36,262 nucleotides of DNA from Gemmatimonadota bacterium. GTDB taxonomy: Bacteria > JAAXHH01. Positions 15,870-24,460 of this stretch are shown piece after piece (positions within the stretch are counted from its first letter, which is position 1; each line of letters begins with the position of its first letter). The DNA is taken from positions 1 through 36,262 of the forward strand of contig JAPPBT010000006.1 of the NCBI GenBank assembly GCA_026702745.1, given 5' to 3'. The notes under the pieces are model-generated. The model saw only the letters and a list, made by a program, of their open reading frames with translations, searched no databases and was not told the origin of the DNA. The translations under genes were made by a program, and so were the position numbers.

Positions 15870-18380
15870 TCAATGTCTCGCTCCGCTCCAAACCGCCGCG
15901 CACGCCGCGGCGACATAGCAGGCCGCCGCCACCGATACCGTGAGCACGAATCCCCACTGCATGGCGATGATCATGGCCAGCGGCGAGGCCAGGACGGAAG
16001 CGCAGCCGTTCACGCCCCAGGCCCAGGGCACTAGCGCGGCGGACCGCGCCCCGAACCATCGCAGCCCCAGCGGGAAGGGCAGCCCCATGGTGAAGGCCAG
16101 AGGTGTGATGAGGACGAGTACCGCTGCGAGTCGGATGCCCAGCGGCCAGGCGCCTCCGAACAGCGCAAGGAGGACCAGGCCCGTGAATACGGGTATGGCC
16201 AGTACCGCCGGCACCAGGGCGAGCCTGCCCAGCGAGACGCCGGGTAACGCGGCGATGCGATTCGCTGCAAGGCTGCCCAGGCCCGAGCAGAACAGAAAGC
16301 CCCCCACGGTGGCCGCGCCGCCGATCACGGGATCGCCCAGCAGGCGCTGGATGCCCGAAAGAAAAGCGATTTCCAGCACCAGGTAGGCCAGCCCGATGGC
16401 CAGGAAGTACACGGCGGCGACCGACCGTCCGGACGCCCTTCGGATGTCGGCGCGGAAAACGAAGGGCAACAGCGTCAGCACCAGGCCCGCGCACGTGACG
16501 ATGACGGCGGTGGACAGGACGAAGAGAAAGGCCAGTTCCGACCGCAGCAGCCACCCCGCACCATAGGCCCGCCGGAAATCGGGCAGGGCGCCGAGCTTCC
16601 CGAAATTGCCGAAGAAGGGGCGGTCGTCGGTGGCCGGCCGGACTTCGAAGGGCCACTCGTCGAAGAACCGGGCGGTTTCGTCCGGATCCCCGGACAACAG
16701 ACTGCGCATCACGTGGTACAGGTAGTCACCGTCTTCACCTGGTGGTCCGGGCAGTTCGTCGGGACGGTTCAGTTCGCCGGTCGTTATCCCTTCGAAGTAC
16801 ACCGAGGTCAGGTTCCGCTCCGCGGCCCGGTCCCGCAGCCGTCGGATCTCCCCTGGCTGCCAGGGTCTTGGCCGGACCATGGTGCAGACGCCCAGGAAAT
16901 CCCGGACCATGGCGATGTGCGCACCGGGTCGGACCGGCCAGGTGGGCCGTGCAATCCCCGACTGTTCGAGGGCGGCAATGACCGTCGCCGCGATCTTGGC
17001 GTTGTCCCGGGGCGGCAGCTGTATCCCGCGGGACACGTGGAGGATGCCGTCCGGTGACAGCAGTCGCAGGGCGGCCGCCACGCCCTCCACCGTCATGAGT
17101 TGGTCCTGGTTCAGCCCTTCCAGGCCGCCCGCGGCCGCCGACCAGGATTCCATGCCCGCCAGCTGGATGAGATCGAAGGAACCCCGCGTCCCTTCGAGGA
17201 AGGCCCGGGATTCCACCGAATGGAGCGCGACGCCCGGCAGGCCGAACACCATGCCGCCTTCGTCCTGCAGAGGACCGGTCAGAAGGTTCGACAACACCCG
17301 GTTCGATTGCACGACGTCGACCGCGGCCGCGCCGTGCCGCCGGGCCAGCCAGATGTTGCCGCCTCCGACCTCGTCCAGCAGCAGTACCCTGGGATTGGAG
17401 GGGACCAGGCCATAGGGCAGGGCCATGAGCGTGCCGTCCAGCACCTCCGCCTGTTCCGGCCGGTCGATGCGCAACAGGGAGCCGGCGCGGTGACCGTCCA
17501 CGACGATCGACGCCATAGACGGCGGCACACGCTCGTCGGTCATGAAGGCCATATCGTGAAAGGCATCGCTGCCGAAGGCCTCCACGACCCCCGACGGGCC
17601 GACGGCACGGGCCAGTTGCTCGGCCTGACCGTCCGCTTCCAGGCGGTCCACATAGGCCAGGTACTTGTCGCCATCTACACGGATGGAAGGGGGATAAAGC
17701 AACGCCAGCAACGCGCCGGCAAGTACGGCAAGCACGGCGAGCACGGTCAGCACACTCGCGGATATCGGTCCGGCGCTCACCGCCCGCCGGTCGCCTCGGT
17801 ATGCCGCGGCCAGGACCACGGCCCCGGTCACGTAGCCCAGCCACGCGGGTTCCACGAAGTACATGACGATGGTCACGCCGACCGCGCCGGACGCGCTGCC
17901 GATGAGGTTCGACGCGTAGACCGCGGTCAGCCGCTGCCCGGCAGACATCAGCGCCAGTCCGATGGCGGTAGCGCCCAGGGCGAAGGGGACGGTCAGCAGG
18001 GCCCAGTATCCGGCCCACCAGGCCAGCTGCCCCACGACGAGGCCGGGCAGGAAACGGCCGGTCACGGGAAGGAGCTGCGCGGCCTGGAGCATGAGGGGGA
18101 TGGAGAGGGCCGTGAGCAGGGCCAGTACCGGAAGGGCCGTATGCCGGTGCCGCAGTAGGTAACCGCGCCACAGCGACAGGATGGCGCCGCTCATGCCGAA
18201 GCCGAGGAGCGCGATGGTGATGACGAGGAAGGCGAAATGGTACCAGCTCGCGTACTGCAGGACGCGTATGAGCCCGATCTCGAAGGCGATGACCCCGCAG
18301 GAGACCAGGCCGGCAGCCCGTACGAGGTAACCCGCCGGAAAACCCCCGGGCGTATCCGTGTTTTCGGTTCGGGACGTCAC
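15870..18380 (-). CDS. Large membrane protein with degenerate spermidine-synthase-like domain
   Basis: 836 residues. Roughly seven transmembrane helices fill the first 230 residues. A soluble Rossmann-like region (about 240-620) follows, and about seven more helices make up the C-terminus. The middle matches spermidine-synthase-like membrane proteins: VLLLDEVGGGNIWLARRH in place of the SAM-type glycine loop, FDLIQLAGMESW where active enzymes have an Asp-containing DSTDP-type motif, ATDDRPFFGNFGK, and later WAWGVNGCASVL, a hallmark of this fused family. Loss of the catalytic Asp argues against aminopropyltransferase activity. The GTG start at 18380 overlaps the TGA of the upstream methyltransferase gene (GTGA), so the two are translationally coupled; the open frame continues further upstream but only inside that gene. 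A four-copy 9-base repeat encodes part of a helix. Confidence 0.75.
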   Translation of the reverse strand: MTSRTENTDTPGGFPAGYLVRAAGLVSCGVIAFEIGLIRVLQYASWYHFAFLVITIALLGFGMSGAILSLWRGYLLRHRHTALPVLALLTALSIPLMLQAAQLLPVTGRFLPGLVVGQLAWWAGYWALLTVPFALGATAIGLALMSAGQRLTAVYASNLIGSASGAVGVTIVMYFVEPAWLGYVTGAVVLAAAYRGDRRAVSAGPISASVLTVLAVLAVLAGALLALLYPPSIRVDGDKYLAYVDRLEADGQAEQLARAVGPSGVVEAFGSDAFHDMAFMTDERVPPSMASIVVDGHRAGSLLRIDRPEQAEVLDGTLMALPYGLVPSNPRVLLLDEVGGGNIWLARRHGAAAVDVVQSNRVLSNLLTGPLQDEGGMVFGLPGVALHSVESRAFLEGTRGSFDLIQLAGMESWSAAAGGLEGLNQDQLMTVEGVAAALRLLSPDGILHVSRGIQLPPRDNAKIAATVIAALEQSGIARPTWPVRPGAHIAMVRDFLGVCTMVRPRPWQPGEIRRLRDRAAERNLTSVYFEGITTGELNRPDELPGPPGEDGDYLYHVMRSLLSGDPDETARFFDEWPFEVRPATDDRPFFGNFGKLGALPDFRRAYGAGWLLRSELAFLFVLSTAVIVTCAGLVLTLLPFVFRADIRRASGRSVAAVYFLAIGLAYLVLEIAFLSGIQRLLGDPVIGGAATVGGFLFCSGLGSLAANRIAALPGVSLGRLALVPAVLAIPVFTGLVLLALFGGAWPLGIRLAAVLVLITPLAFTMGLPFPLGLRWFGARSAALVPWAWGVNGCASVLASPLAMIIAMQWGFVLTVSVAAACYVAAACAAVWSGARH
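17718..17753. repeat. Four 9-base tandem units encoding a transmembrane helix segment
   Basis: GGCAAGTAC, GGCAAGCAC, GGCGAGCAC and GGTCAGCAC follow each other without gaps. On the coding strand they give a three-residue Val-Leu-Ala/Thr repeat (VLTVLAVLAVLA) in a predicted membrane helix. This looks like in-frame expansion of a 9-base unit. Confidence 0.65.
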
Positions 18381-19210
18381 TGTTCGACCCGGCCGGTCAT
18401 GGGCACGAAGCGAACGGGCATCACAGTGCGGGAGGAGCGCTCTCCGTCCGCCGTCTTGCGGACCACGACGAGCCGCTGCACACCCGTCATCTCGCCGATG
18501 GGTATGACGATCCGGCCGCCGGGCTTGAGCTGGGACCACAGGAGCGGCGGCAGGTGTCCGGCCGCGCAGGTGACGATGATGGCGTCGTAGGGCCCCGCCT
18601 CCGGCCACCCGTAATAACCGTCTCCGTGACGCGTCTGAACGGTGTCGTACCCCTCCTCGGCGAGCAGTCCGCGGGCCCGGTCCAGCAGAGGTTCGATGAT
18701 CTCCATGGTATACACGTGGGGCGTAATGTGGGCAAGCACGGCGGCCTGGTAACCCGAACCGGTACCGATCTCCAGTACCTTTGAAGCCGGATCGATTTCG
18801 AGTAACTCGGTCATGTACGCCACGATGTAGGGCTGGGAGATGGTCTGCCCGAGGCCGATGGGCAGAGGCGTGTCGTCGTAGGCGATGCGCCGCGTCTGCT
18901 CGTGGACGAACACGTGGCGGGGTGCGTCCATCATGGCCCGGATTACGGCGCCATCCGTGACCATGGGCGACTTGCCCAGGACCACCTCGACCATGCGTGT
19001 CCGCTCCCGCTGCCGCTCATGGACGGAGCGGGGCTGCGGCGGCGTCCAGGCCGTGTCGGCGGCGGCGGTGGACGTGGCCGCGGCCTGAACTACTCCATCG
19101 CGGCCTTCAGTGTCCGCGGTCGACGCCGAAGGATCCGATTCCGATGCACACGCCAACAACATGAATCCGCAAAGCAGCGTTGAAGTCAATAGACTGATCG
19201 CACCTGGCAT
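18377..19210 (-). CDS. pcm: Protein-L-isoaspartate O-methyltransferase, with lipoprotein signal
   Basis: 277 residues. From about residue 65 the sequence follows the PCMT family: RTRMVEVVLGKSPMVTDGAVIRAM, APRHVFV, TISQPYIVAYMTELL, the SAM loop VLEIGTGSGYQAA, and the later DAIIVTCAAGHLPP and LKPGGRIVIPIG. These enzymes methylate isoaspartyl residues in damaged proteins. Residues 1-21 look like a lipoprotein signal ending in a lipobox LLAC with Cys 21, followed by a Ser/Thr/Ala-rich linker. This predicts a periplasmic, lipid-anchored enzyme, odd for a SAM-dependent reaction. A cytoplasmic form starting further down cannot be excluded. It is 17 bases after the enolase-family gene and overlaps the next gene by 4 bases. 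Confidence 0.85.
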   Translation of the reverse strand: MPGAISLLTSTLLCGFMLLACASESDPSASTADTEGRDGVVQAAATSTAAADTAWTPPQPRSVHERQRERTRMVEVVLGKSPMVTDGAVIRAMMDAPRHVFVHEQTRRIAYDDTPLPIGLGQTISQPYIVAYMTELLEIDPASKVLEIGTGSGYQAAVLAHITPHVYTMEIIEPLLDRARGLLAEEGYDTVQTRHGDGYYGWPEAGPYDAIIVTCAAGHLPPLLWSQLKPGGRIVIPIGEMTGVQRLVVVRKTADGERSSRTVMPVRFVPMTGRVEQ

Positions 19211-19227
19211 ATACCTTCGTCCCGGTT

Positions 19228-20352
19228 TCAGATGTCGGAATAGGACCGATCGTCCGGATCGCGGCGCATGTTGCGGAGCGGCCAGGACACGGCCGTGTTG
19301 GCCGCGAGGCCTTCCTCCGAGATCTCGATGCCCAGTCCGGGCCCCTGCGGCAGCTCGACGAAACCGTCCTTGAACACCAGGGGCCGGGTAAAGAGCGTAT
19401 CGCCGCCACCGCCGCCGTATTCCTGGATCAGGAAATTGGGCGTGCCGGCCATGGCCTGCAGGGACGCGGCCACGCCCACCGGATCGGCGGCGGAGTGGGG
19501 CGCCATGGCCACGTAGTGAACCTCGGCCAGGGCCGCGACCTTCTTCATCTCCAGGATACCCCCGCAGTGGCGCACGTCGGGCTGGAGAATCGCGGCGGCC
19601 TTCTTCTCCACCAGTTCCCGGAACCCCCAGCGGGTCGTGTTCCGCTCGCCGGTGGCGATGGGGATGGTGGTGCAGCGGGTGATCTCGAGCAGGGCGTCGA
19701 CGTTCTCCGGATGGGCGGGTTCCTCCACGAACATCGGCTTAAGGGGTTCCAGTTCCTTCAGCAGGCGTCTGGCCATGGCCGGACTGACCGCCCGGTGGAA
19801 ATCCACGGCCACGTCGATCTCCGGTCCCACGGCCTCGCGGATCGTGGCGACGCGGGCGACGATGCGCTCCATGGCCGCCGGCGTATCCACGTAACGCACC
19901 GGATCGGGAAACGGGGTGCACTTGAGCGCGGTGTACCCTTCCGCTACCCGCGCCCGGGCGTGCTTCGCGTAGGCTTCCGGCGACGGACCGCCGACGGACG
20001 CGTAGACCCGGACGCGATCCCGGCAGGAACCGCCCAGCAGTCGCCACACCGGCACGTCCAGCGACTTGCCGAGGATATCGAGACAGGCGTGTTCGATACC
20101 GCTCAGCGCGGAGAGCAGGATAGGCATCTGGCGGCTGTAACTCGAACGAAAGAGTGTCTGCCAGTGGTCCTCGATCTGCCGGGGGTCGCGGCCGCGGAGA
20201 TAGTCCTCCATGTCATGGATGGCCCGGGTGACCGTCCGGCCGTGCTCGTAGTTCATGGGAGACCCGTAGCCCACGAGTTCCGAATCGGTATGCACCTTGA
20301 GCAGCAGGCCGCGCTGCTTCAGGGGAATGACCTCGAACCGCGTGATCTTCAT
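19228..20352 (-). CDS. Enolase-superfamily (mandelate racemase/muconate lactonizing type) sugar-acid dehydratase
   Basis: 374 residues with capping and barrel domains of the MR/MLE family. Active-site elements are ALKC at the second strand, DFH (184-186), the metal ligands in VDFHRAV, FVEEPAHPEN and ATGERNTTRW, then QPDVRHCGGILEMKKVAALAE and APHSAADPVG. A His after the first Asp ligand (DFH) and the APH block resemble D-galactonate and D-mannonate dehydratases, which remove water from sugar acids to give 2-keto-3-deoxy acids. The exact sugar is not predictable. The ATG at 20352 overlaps the stop of the upstream SDR gene (ATGA), so they are translationally coupled and probably act on the same substrate chain. 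Confidence 0.87.
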   Translation of the reverse strand: MKITRFEVIPLKQRGLLLKVHTDSELVGYGSPMNYEHGRTVTRAIHDMEDYLRGRDPRQIEDHWQTLFRSSYSRQMPILLSALSGIEHACLDILGKSLDVPVWRLLGGSCRDRVRVYASVGGPSPEAYAKHARARVAEGYTALKCTPFPDPVRYVDTPAAMERIVARVATIREAVGPEIDVAVDFHRAVSPAMARRLLKELEPLKPMFVEEPAHPENVDALLEITRCTTIPIATGERNTTRWGFRELVEKKAAAILQPDVRHCGGILEMKKVAALAEVHYVAMAPHSAADPVGVAASLQAMAGTPNFLIQEYGGGGGDTLFTRPLVFKDGFVELPQGPGLGIEISEEGLAANTAVSWPLRNMRRDPDDRSYSDI

Positions 20353-21071
20353 CCTGCCGCCACCGGCCGCCGGTAGAACCGCTGGGGATTGGTCCGGGGT
20401 TCGTAGCCGAGGATGCGCCGGGCTTTGTCGATGGTGTACTTGCCCTGCTGCAGGTAGCTGCCCATGTTGAAGGCCTGAAAGTAGTCCGGCACCTCCTCGA
20501 TCTCCAGGGCCAGCCGGCAGGCCTCCACCAGGTCGTCGTAGACGATGGTGAAGGGCGGATGGTCGGCATTTCTGACCGGCTCTTCGGGCATCGGGCCCAG
20601 TCCGTTGAACTGGTAGCACACGGTGTGTATACGGTACTTGCGGGCGTAAATTTTGCAGATCTCCATGGCCAGGTGCTTGGTCAGCATGTAGTACGCCGTG
20701 CCCGGCGCCTGGGGCACGTCGCCGATGTCGTGGTCGTGGAGGTAGCCGGGGATGATAATCTCCGGCCCCGTGTGCAGGACCTTCTCGATACCGAGCTCCG
20801 CCGCGGCCTTCATCACGTGCCAGGCGCCCCGGACGGACACGGCGAAACTCGCCACGGGGTCCTGTCGGACCACGGTCCAGTTCATGATCGCGTCCATGCC
20901 GCGGGCGGCTTCAAGCACCTGCCCGTAATCGCCCATGTCCACGTGCATGGTGGCCTTTCCGCCGGGATGGGGACGGATATCGGCCAGGCTCAGATTGTAG
21001 TGTTTTTCGAGGCCGGGGATGATGAATGGCGCGATATTGCCGGAGGCGCCCAGGAGGAGGACGTTTTTCAT
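20349..21071 (-). CDS. NAD-dependent epimerase/dehydratase-type SDR
   Basis: 240 residues, an extended short-chain dehydrogenase/reductase. It has the nucleotide loop LLLGASGNIA (5-14), an acidic residue at the end of the second strand (LADIRP) pointing to NAD, and a YYMLTK segment as the YxxxK catalytic pair. It is shorter than typical epimerases (about 300), lacking part of the C-terminal substrate domain. It probably oxidises or epimerises a sugar or sugar acid. Its 4-base overlap with the sugar-acid dehydratase gene downstream supports a shared pathway. GAAGGAG lies 9 bases before the ATG, and the class III aminotransferase gene ends 17 bases upstream. Confidence 0.82.
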   Translation of the reverse strand: MKNVLLLGASGNIAPFIIPGLEKHYNLSLADIRPHPGGKATMHVDMGDYGQVLEAARGMDAIMNWTVVRQDPVASFAVSVRGAWHVMKAAAELGIEKVLHTGPEIIIPGYLHDHDIGDVPQAPGTAYYMLTKHLAMEICKIYARKYRIHTVCYQFNGLGPMPEEPVRNADHPPFTIVYDDLVEACRLALEIEEVPDYFQAFNMGSYLQQGKYTIDKARRILGYEPRTNPQRFYRRPVAAG

Positions 21072-21088
21072 GGCTTTGCTCCTTCCGT

Positions 21089-22384
21089 TCAGTCCATTTT
21101 AGCGATCACGTCCCGCAGCACCTCTTCCGCCGACTCGAGAAGCCGGTCGATGTGGCCGTCCGTGTGCACGAGGGACAGGTAGATCTTCTCGTAGGGACTG
21201 ACGAAGAGCCCCCGCTTGATCATCTCGACGCCGAAGACATAGGCCTTCTGCTTGTCGGCACGGAACATGGAACCGTAGTCGACGATCTCCCGTTCGTCGG
21301 TGAACAGCACCTGGAGCACGGGGCCTTCGCCGCCGACGAGCAGGGGGACCGAATGCCGCGCGCCCATGGCCGTGATCTCCCGGGTGATGCGGTCGCCCAT
21401 GGCAAAGAGCCGTTCGTAGGTCCCGGGACGTTCCAGCACGTCGAGGGTGGCCAGCCCGGCGACGGCGCCCACGGGATAGCCGTTGAAGGTGCCGGAGGCG
21501 ATGACCCGCTTCGGATCGTCCGCCGGTCGCCAGCCGTTCATGACGTCCATCACGTCGGCCCGTCCGCACATGGCGGCCAGGGGATAGCCGCCGCTGATCG
21601 TCTTTCCGTAGGTAGCCAGGTCCGCGGTCACGCCGTAGCGTTCCTGCGCCCCGCCCCAGGCCATGCGGAAACCCGTGACGATCTCGTCGAAGATGAGGAC
21701 GATGCCGTACTGGTCGCAAAGTGCCCGCATCGCCTCGAAAAAACCCGGCCGGGGCAGGATGCACCGCTGAAGGGGCTCGATGACGATCGCGGCAAGCTCA
21801 TCGTGGTGGCGTTCCACGATTTCGGTAGCCCGCTCCACGTCGTTGAAGGGCACGGCGAGCATGTCCGCCGACCAGCTCCGGGGAATACCGCCGCCGTCCG
21901 GCAACGTGGCAGGATAGGCGCCGGGCTCCAGCGTCCGCGCCCCGTGCAGCGCCGCATCGCTCACCCCGTGCCAGCCCCCTTCGAAGCGCAGGCAGCGGTC
22001 GCGGCCGGTGAAGGCCCGGGCCGCCCGCAGGGCGAACTGCATCGATTCGGAACCGGTGATGACCAGGCGGACCTTCTCCCCGCAGGGCGAGGCGTCGGCC
22101 ACCCGTTCGGCCAGCTCGATGGCCGGTTCGTTGAGGGCCATGAAGGTCGTCCCGCGCGCGACCTGGCGGGTCACCGCATCCACCACTTCGGGATGGGCGT
22201 GACCGAGGATCATTGGACCGGAACCCAGGAGAAAGTCGATGTACGTCTTTCCCGCGGTGTCGTATATCTTTGCGCCCTCGCCGCGGGTCACGACCAGGTT
22301 GGCTTCGGGCGGAAGGCGGAATTCTCCGTTCCCTCCGCCCACGAAGACCCGTTCGGCCCGTTCGATCAATGCGGATTGCGACAT
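21089..22384 (-). CDS. Class III PLP aminotransferase (glutamate-1-semialdehyde aminomutase-like)
   Basis: 431 residues of fold type I class III. Key segments are DFLLGSGPMILGHAHPEV, the phosphate-binding TGSES, GGWHG, IVIEPL, LIFDEIVTGFR (the Asp contacting the PLP nitrogen) and LATYGKTISGGYPLAA, with the Schiff-base Lys. The N-terminal and GGWHG regions resemble glutamate-1-semialdehyde aminomutase. Many homologues in environmental bacteria have no heme role, and the catabolic context argues against HemL here. It is more likely an omega- or beta-amino-acid aminotransferase. The ATG at 22384 has AAAGGG upstream; an in-frame upstream extension lacks homology. It follows the class I/II aminotransferase by 10 bases. 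Confidence 0.85.
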   Translation of the reverse strand: MSQSALIERAERVFVGGGNGEFRLPPEANLVVTRGEGAKIYDTAGKTYIDFLLGSGPMILGHAHPEVVDAVTRQVARGTTFMALNEPAIELAERVADASPCGEKVRLVITGSESMQFALRAARAFTGRDRCLRFEGGWHGVSDAALHGARTLEPGAYPATLPDGGGIPRSWSADMLAVPFNDVERATEIVERHHDELAAIVIEPLQRCILPRPGFFEAMRALCDQYGIVLIFDEIVTGFRMAWGGAQERYGVTADLATYGKTISGGYPLAAMCGRADVMDVMNGWRPADDPKRVIASGTFNGYPVGAVAGLATLDVLERPGTYERLFAMGDRITREITAMGARHSVPLLVGGEGPVLQVLFTDEREIVDYGSMFRADKQKAYVFGVEMIKRGLFVSPYEKIYLSLVHTDGHIDRLLESAEEVLRDVIAKMD

Positions 22385-22394
22385 GCGTTTCCCT

Positions 22395-23429
22395 TTACAC
22401 GGGCTGCCTGTGGTCGGCCAGGATGCTCTCCAGCGCCGATATGAAGGCCGCGTTCGCCTCCGGATGGCCGACACTGACCCGGATGCTGTGCGTCAGGCCG
22501 AAACGGCTGCCCGATCCCACGAGTATGCCCCGGTCGGCCATGCGCGCCGTCAGCTCGTCGGCGGGGACCGGCGTCCGGAAAAGCACGAAGTTGCCTTCAC
22601 TCGGCCAGCAAACGACACCCAGCCGGTCGAAGGCCGCGTAGAGCGTTTTCTTGCCTCGCTCCGCCAGCGCCACCGATTGCGCGACGTGGTCCTGGTCCTC
22701 GATGGCCGCGACGGCCGCCTCCATCTCGAGCGAACCCAGGTGAAAGGTCCGGCGAAGTCCCGCCAGGCGTTCGACGATGTCGGGACGGGATATGACCACG
22801 CCGACGCGAAGGCCGGCCAGCCCGTAGACCTTCGAAAAAGAGTGTAGGACGATCACGTTGCGCCCGGCCACGGCATCGGCGGGCGAATCCGGATAGTCCG
22901 GGCGGGTCACGAACTGATGGTACACCTCGTCGGAAACCAGGGTCACGCCACCGGGCAGGCCCCGGTAAAGCCGGTCCATGTCGTCCCGGGTAACGATGGA
23001 GCCCGTCGGATTGTTGGGATTGCCCAGGTAGACCAGGCGCGTCCGGGCCGTCACCGCCTCCATGACCGCGTCCACCCGGACGCTGAAATCTTCGGGGTCC
23101 AGGGGTACGTCGACGACTTTCGCATCCTGCCACGCGGCCGTCCGTTCGTATACGTGAAACGTGGGCCCGCATACGATGACCTCGTCGCCGGACGCCAGGT
23201 AGACCCGGGCGATGAGGTCCAGGGCTTCGGATCCGCTGTAGGTCGAGAACAGGTGGGCCGGCGTTACGCCCCTGCCATAAAACGCCGCGAGGCGGTTTCT
23301 CAGCGCTTCATCGTCCCTGGGCGGATAGAGGCTGAGTCCGGCCAGATGAGCCCTGATCCGGTCCATCACCAGCGGGGACGGACCGAGCGGGTTCTCGTTG
23401 TAATGCAGTCGGTAGGGAGTATTCGACAT
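22395..23429 (-). CDS. Class I/II PLP aminotransferase, histidinol-phosphate aminotransferase-like
   Basis: 344 residues. Characteristic segments are LHYNENPLGPSPLVMD at the N-terminus (HisC-type), STYSGSEALDLIARVYL, LGNPNNPTGSIV, LVSDEVYHQFV, the PLP-Lys motif SFSKVYGLAGLRVG and the C-terminal SIRVSVGHPEAN. HisC-like enzymes transaminate histidinol phosphate or aromatic and other amino acids. No histidine-biosynthesis neighbours are present, so an amino-acid catabolic or aromatic aminotransferase role is as likely. The ATG at 23429 gives the family N-terminus; a GTG at 23456 is possible but no clear ribosome binding site supports either. DapA-family and class III aminotransferase genes flank it closely. 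Confidence 0.83.
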   Translation of the reverse strand: MSNTPYRLHYNENPLGPSPLVMDRIRAHLAGLSLYPPRDDEALRNRLAAFYGRGVTPAHLFSTYSGSEALDLIARVYLASGDEVIVCGPTFHVYERTAAWQDAKVVDVPLDPEDFSVRVDAVMEAVTARTRLVYLGNPNNPTGSIVTRDDMDRLYRGLPGGVTLVSDEVYHQFVTRPDYPDSPADAVAGRNVIVLHSFSKVYGLAGLRVGVVISRPDIVERLAGLRRTFHLGSLEMEAAVAAIEDQDHVAQSVALAERGKKTLYAAFDRLGVVCWPSEGNFVLFRTPVPADELTARMADRGILVGSGSRFGLTHSIRVSVGHPEANAAFISALESILADHRQPV

Positions 23430-23478
23430 AAATGTGACCGGCCGGCAAGCGGCCACGACCGGCAGCGGCTTTGACCGG

Positions 23479-24354
23479 CTAGCCGATCAGTCCGTAGTCC
23501 GCCAGGATCCCGCGCAGCTTCTCGCGGTTCGGTTCCGACAACGGGGCCAGGGGCAGCCTGACCTCGGGACTGATCTTGCCCATCATGCCCAGGGCCGTCT
23601 TGACCGGCACGGGATTGATCTCCATGAACACGGCGTCGTTGAGCGTCATCATGTGGTAATGGAGTTCGCGCGCCTCCAGCCACTTGCCCTCCTGGACCAG
23701 GTCGTACAGCCGCGCCACTTCCGCCGGCATCAGGTTGCCCGTGGCGCTCACGAACCCCGCCCCGCCGATGGCCAGAATGGGATAGCAGAGCAGTTCGATC
23801 CCCGAGTACACGAGGAAGTCCCGGCCCATGCGGTGCAGGAGCCGGTTGATGTGCTCGAAATCCTTGTTCGACTCCTTGACGCCGATGAGATTGTCGTTGG
23901 CCTCCTTCAGACGCGCCACGGTATCGATCTCGATGTTGACGGCCGTGCGACCGGGGATGTTGTACAGGATGACCGGCAGGTCCACACATTTGGCAAGCGC
24001 GTCGAAATGACGGAAGATCCCTTCCTGCCCCGGCCGGCTGTAGTACGGCGCGATGAAGAGCAGGGCGTCGGCGCCGTTCGCCTGGGCGAAGCGGGAAAGC
24101 TCGACGGACTCCTCGTGGTTGGTGGATGCGCTGCCCGGTACGAAGGGTACCCTTCCGTCCACGGCCGCGGCCGCGGCACGGATCACTTCCTTTCGCTCTT
24201 CGAGGGACAGCGAACCCGGTTCGCCCGTCGTTCCCTGCACCGACACGCCATGGGACCCGCTGCTGATCTGCCATTCGACCAGGCCAGCCAGGCCGTCCAG
24301 GTCCAGCGACCCGTTCTTGAAGGGTGTAACCACCGGTACGATCGACCCGCGCAT
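23479..24354 (-). CDS. dapA: DapA-family lyase (4-hydroxy-tetrahydrodipicolinate synthase-like)
   Basis: 291 residues, the normal length. Active-site residues of dihydrodipicolinate synthase are all visible: T42-T43 in GTTGE, Y105 in APYYSRPG, Y131 and R136 in YNIPGR, and the Schiff-base K160 in GVKES. The C-terminal NPVPVKTALGMMG segment is also typical of true DapA. The enzyme condenses pyruvate and aspartate semialdehyde in lysine and peptidoglycan precursor synthesis. Presence of the Arg that binds the aspartate semialdehyde carboxylate favours DapA, but the DapA family also contains sugar-acid aldolases and the neighbours are catabolic. A near-perfect ribosome binding site, AAAGGAGG, lies before the ATG. 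No dapB or lysA is nearby. Confidence 0.83.
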   Translation of the reverse strand: MRGSIVPVVTPFKNGSLDLDGLAGLVEWQISSGSHGVSVQGTTGEPGSLSLEERKEVIRAAAAAVDGRVPFVPGSASTNHEESVELSRFAQANGADALLFIAPYYSRPGQEGIFRHFDALAKCVDLPVILYNIPGRTAVNIEIDTVARLKEANDNLIGVKESNKDFEHINRLLHRMGRDFLVYSGIELLCYPILAIGGAGFVSATGNLMPAEVARLYDLVQEGKWLEARELHYHMMTLNDAVFMEINPVPVKTALGMMGKISPEVRLPLAPLSEPNREKLRGILADYGLIG

Positions 24355-24420
24355 TCATCCTCCTTTAACGAATGTCCCTTTGGTCCAATCTGATTTTGCC
24401 CGGACGCGCTTGGAGCCCGG

Positions 24421-24458
24421 CCCGCGCCGCGCCCGCGCCGCGCCCCGCCCGCGCCGCG
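24421..24458. repeat. CG-only 11-base repeat, three copies
   Basis: CCCGCGCCGCG occurs at 24421-24431, 24432-24442 and 24448-24458 with only C and G between. It fills much of the 106-base gap between the deiodinase-like gene and dapA, the widest gap in the minus-strand run. It could be a replication-slippage product, or could pause transcription between the two halves of the run. Confidence 0.65.
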
Positions 24459-24460
24459 CT

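Noticed and set aside
13461-16034. An 857-codon plus-strand open frame opposite the nuclease/helicase gene
   Set aside because: The minus-strand protein has complete nuclease and helicase motifs; the plus frame shows none and crosses a gene boundary.
18381-18608. N-terminal extension of the spermidine-synthase-like membrane protein
   Set aside because: It would lie inside the methyltransferase gene and reads as Arg-rich shadow sequence; the GTG in the GTGA overlap is the natural start.
21089-22384. Class III aminotransferase as HemL of tetrapyrrole synthesis
   Set aside because: Sequence blocks are shared with many catabolic class III enzymes and no heme genes are nearby.
21026-22444. A 472-codon plus-strand open frame opposite the class III aminotransferase
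   Set aside because: The aminotransferase with its PLP-Lys motif is on the other strand; no motif here.
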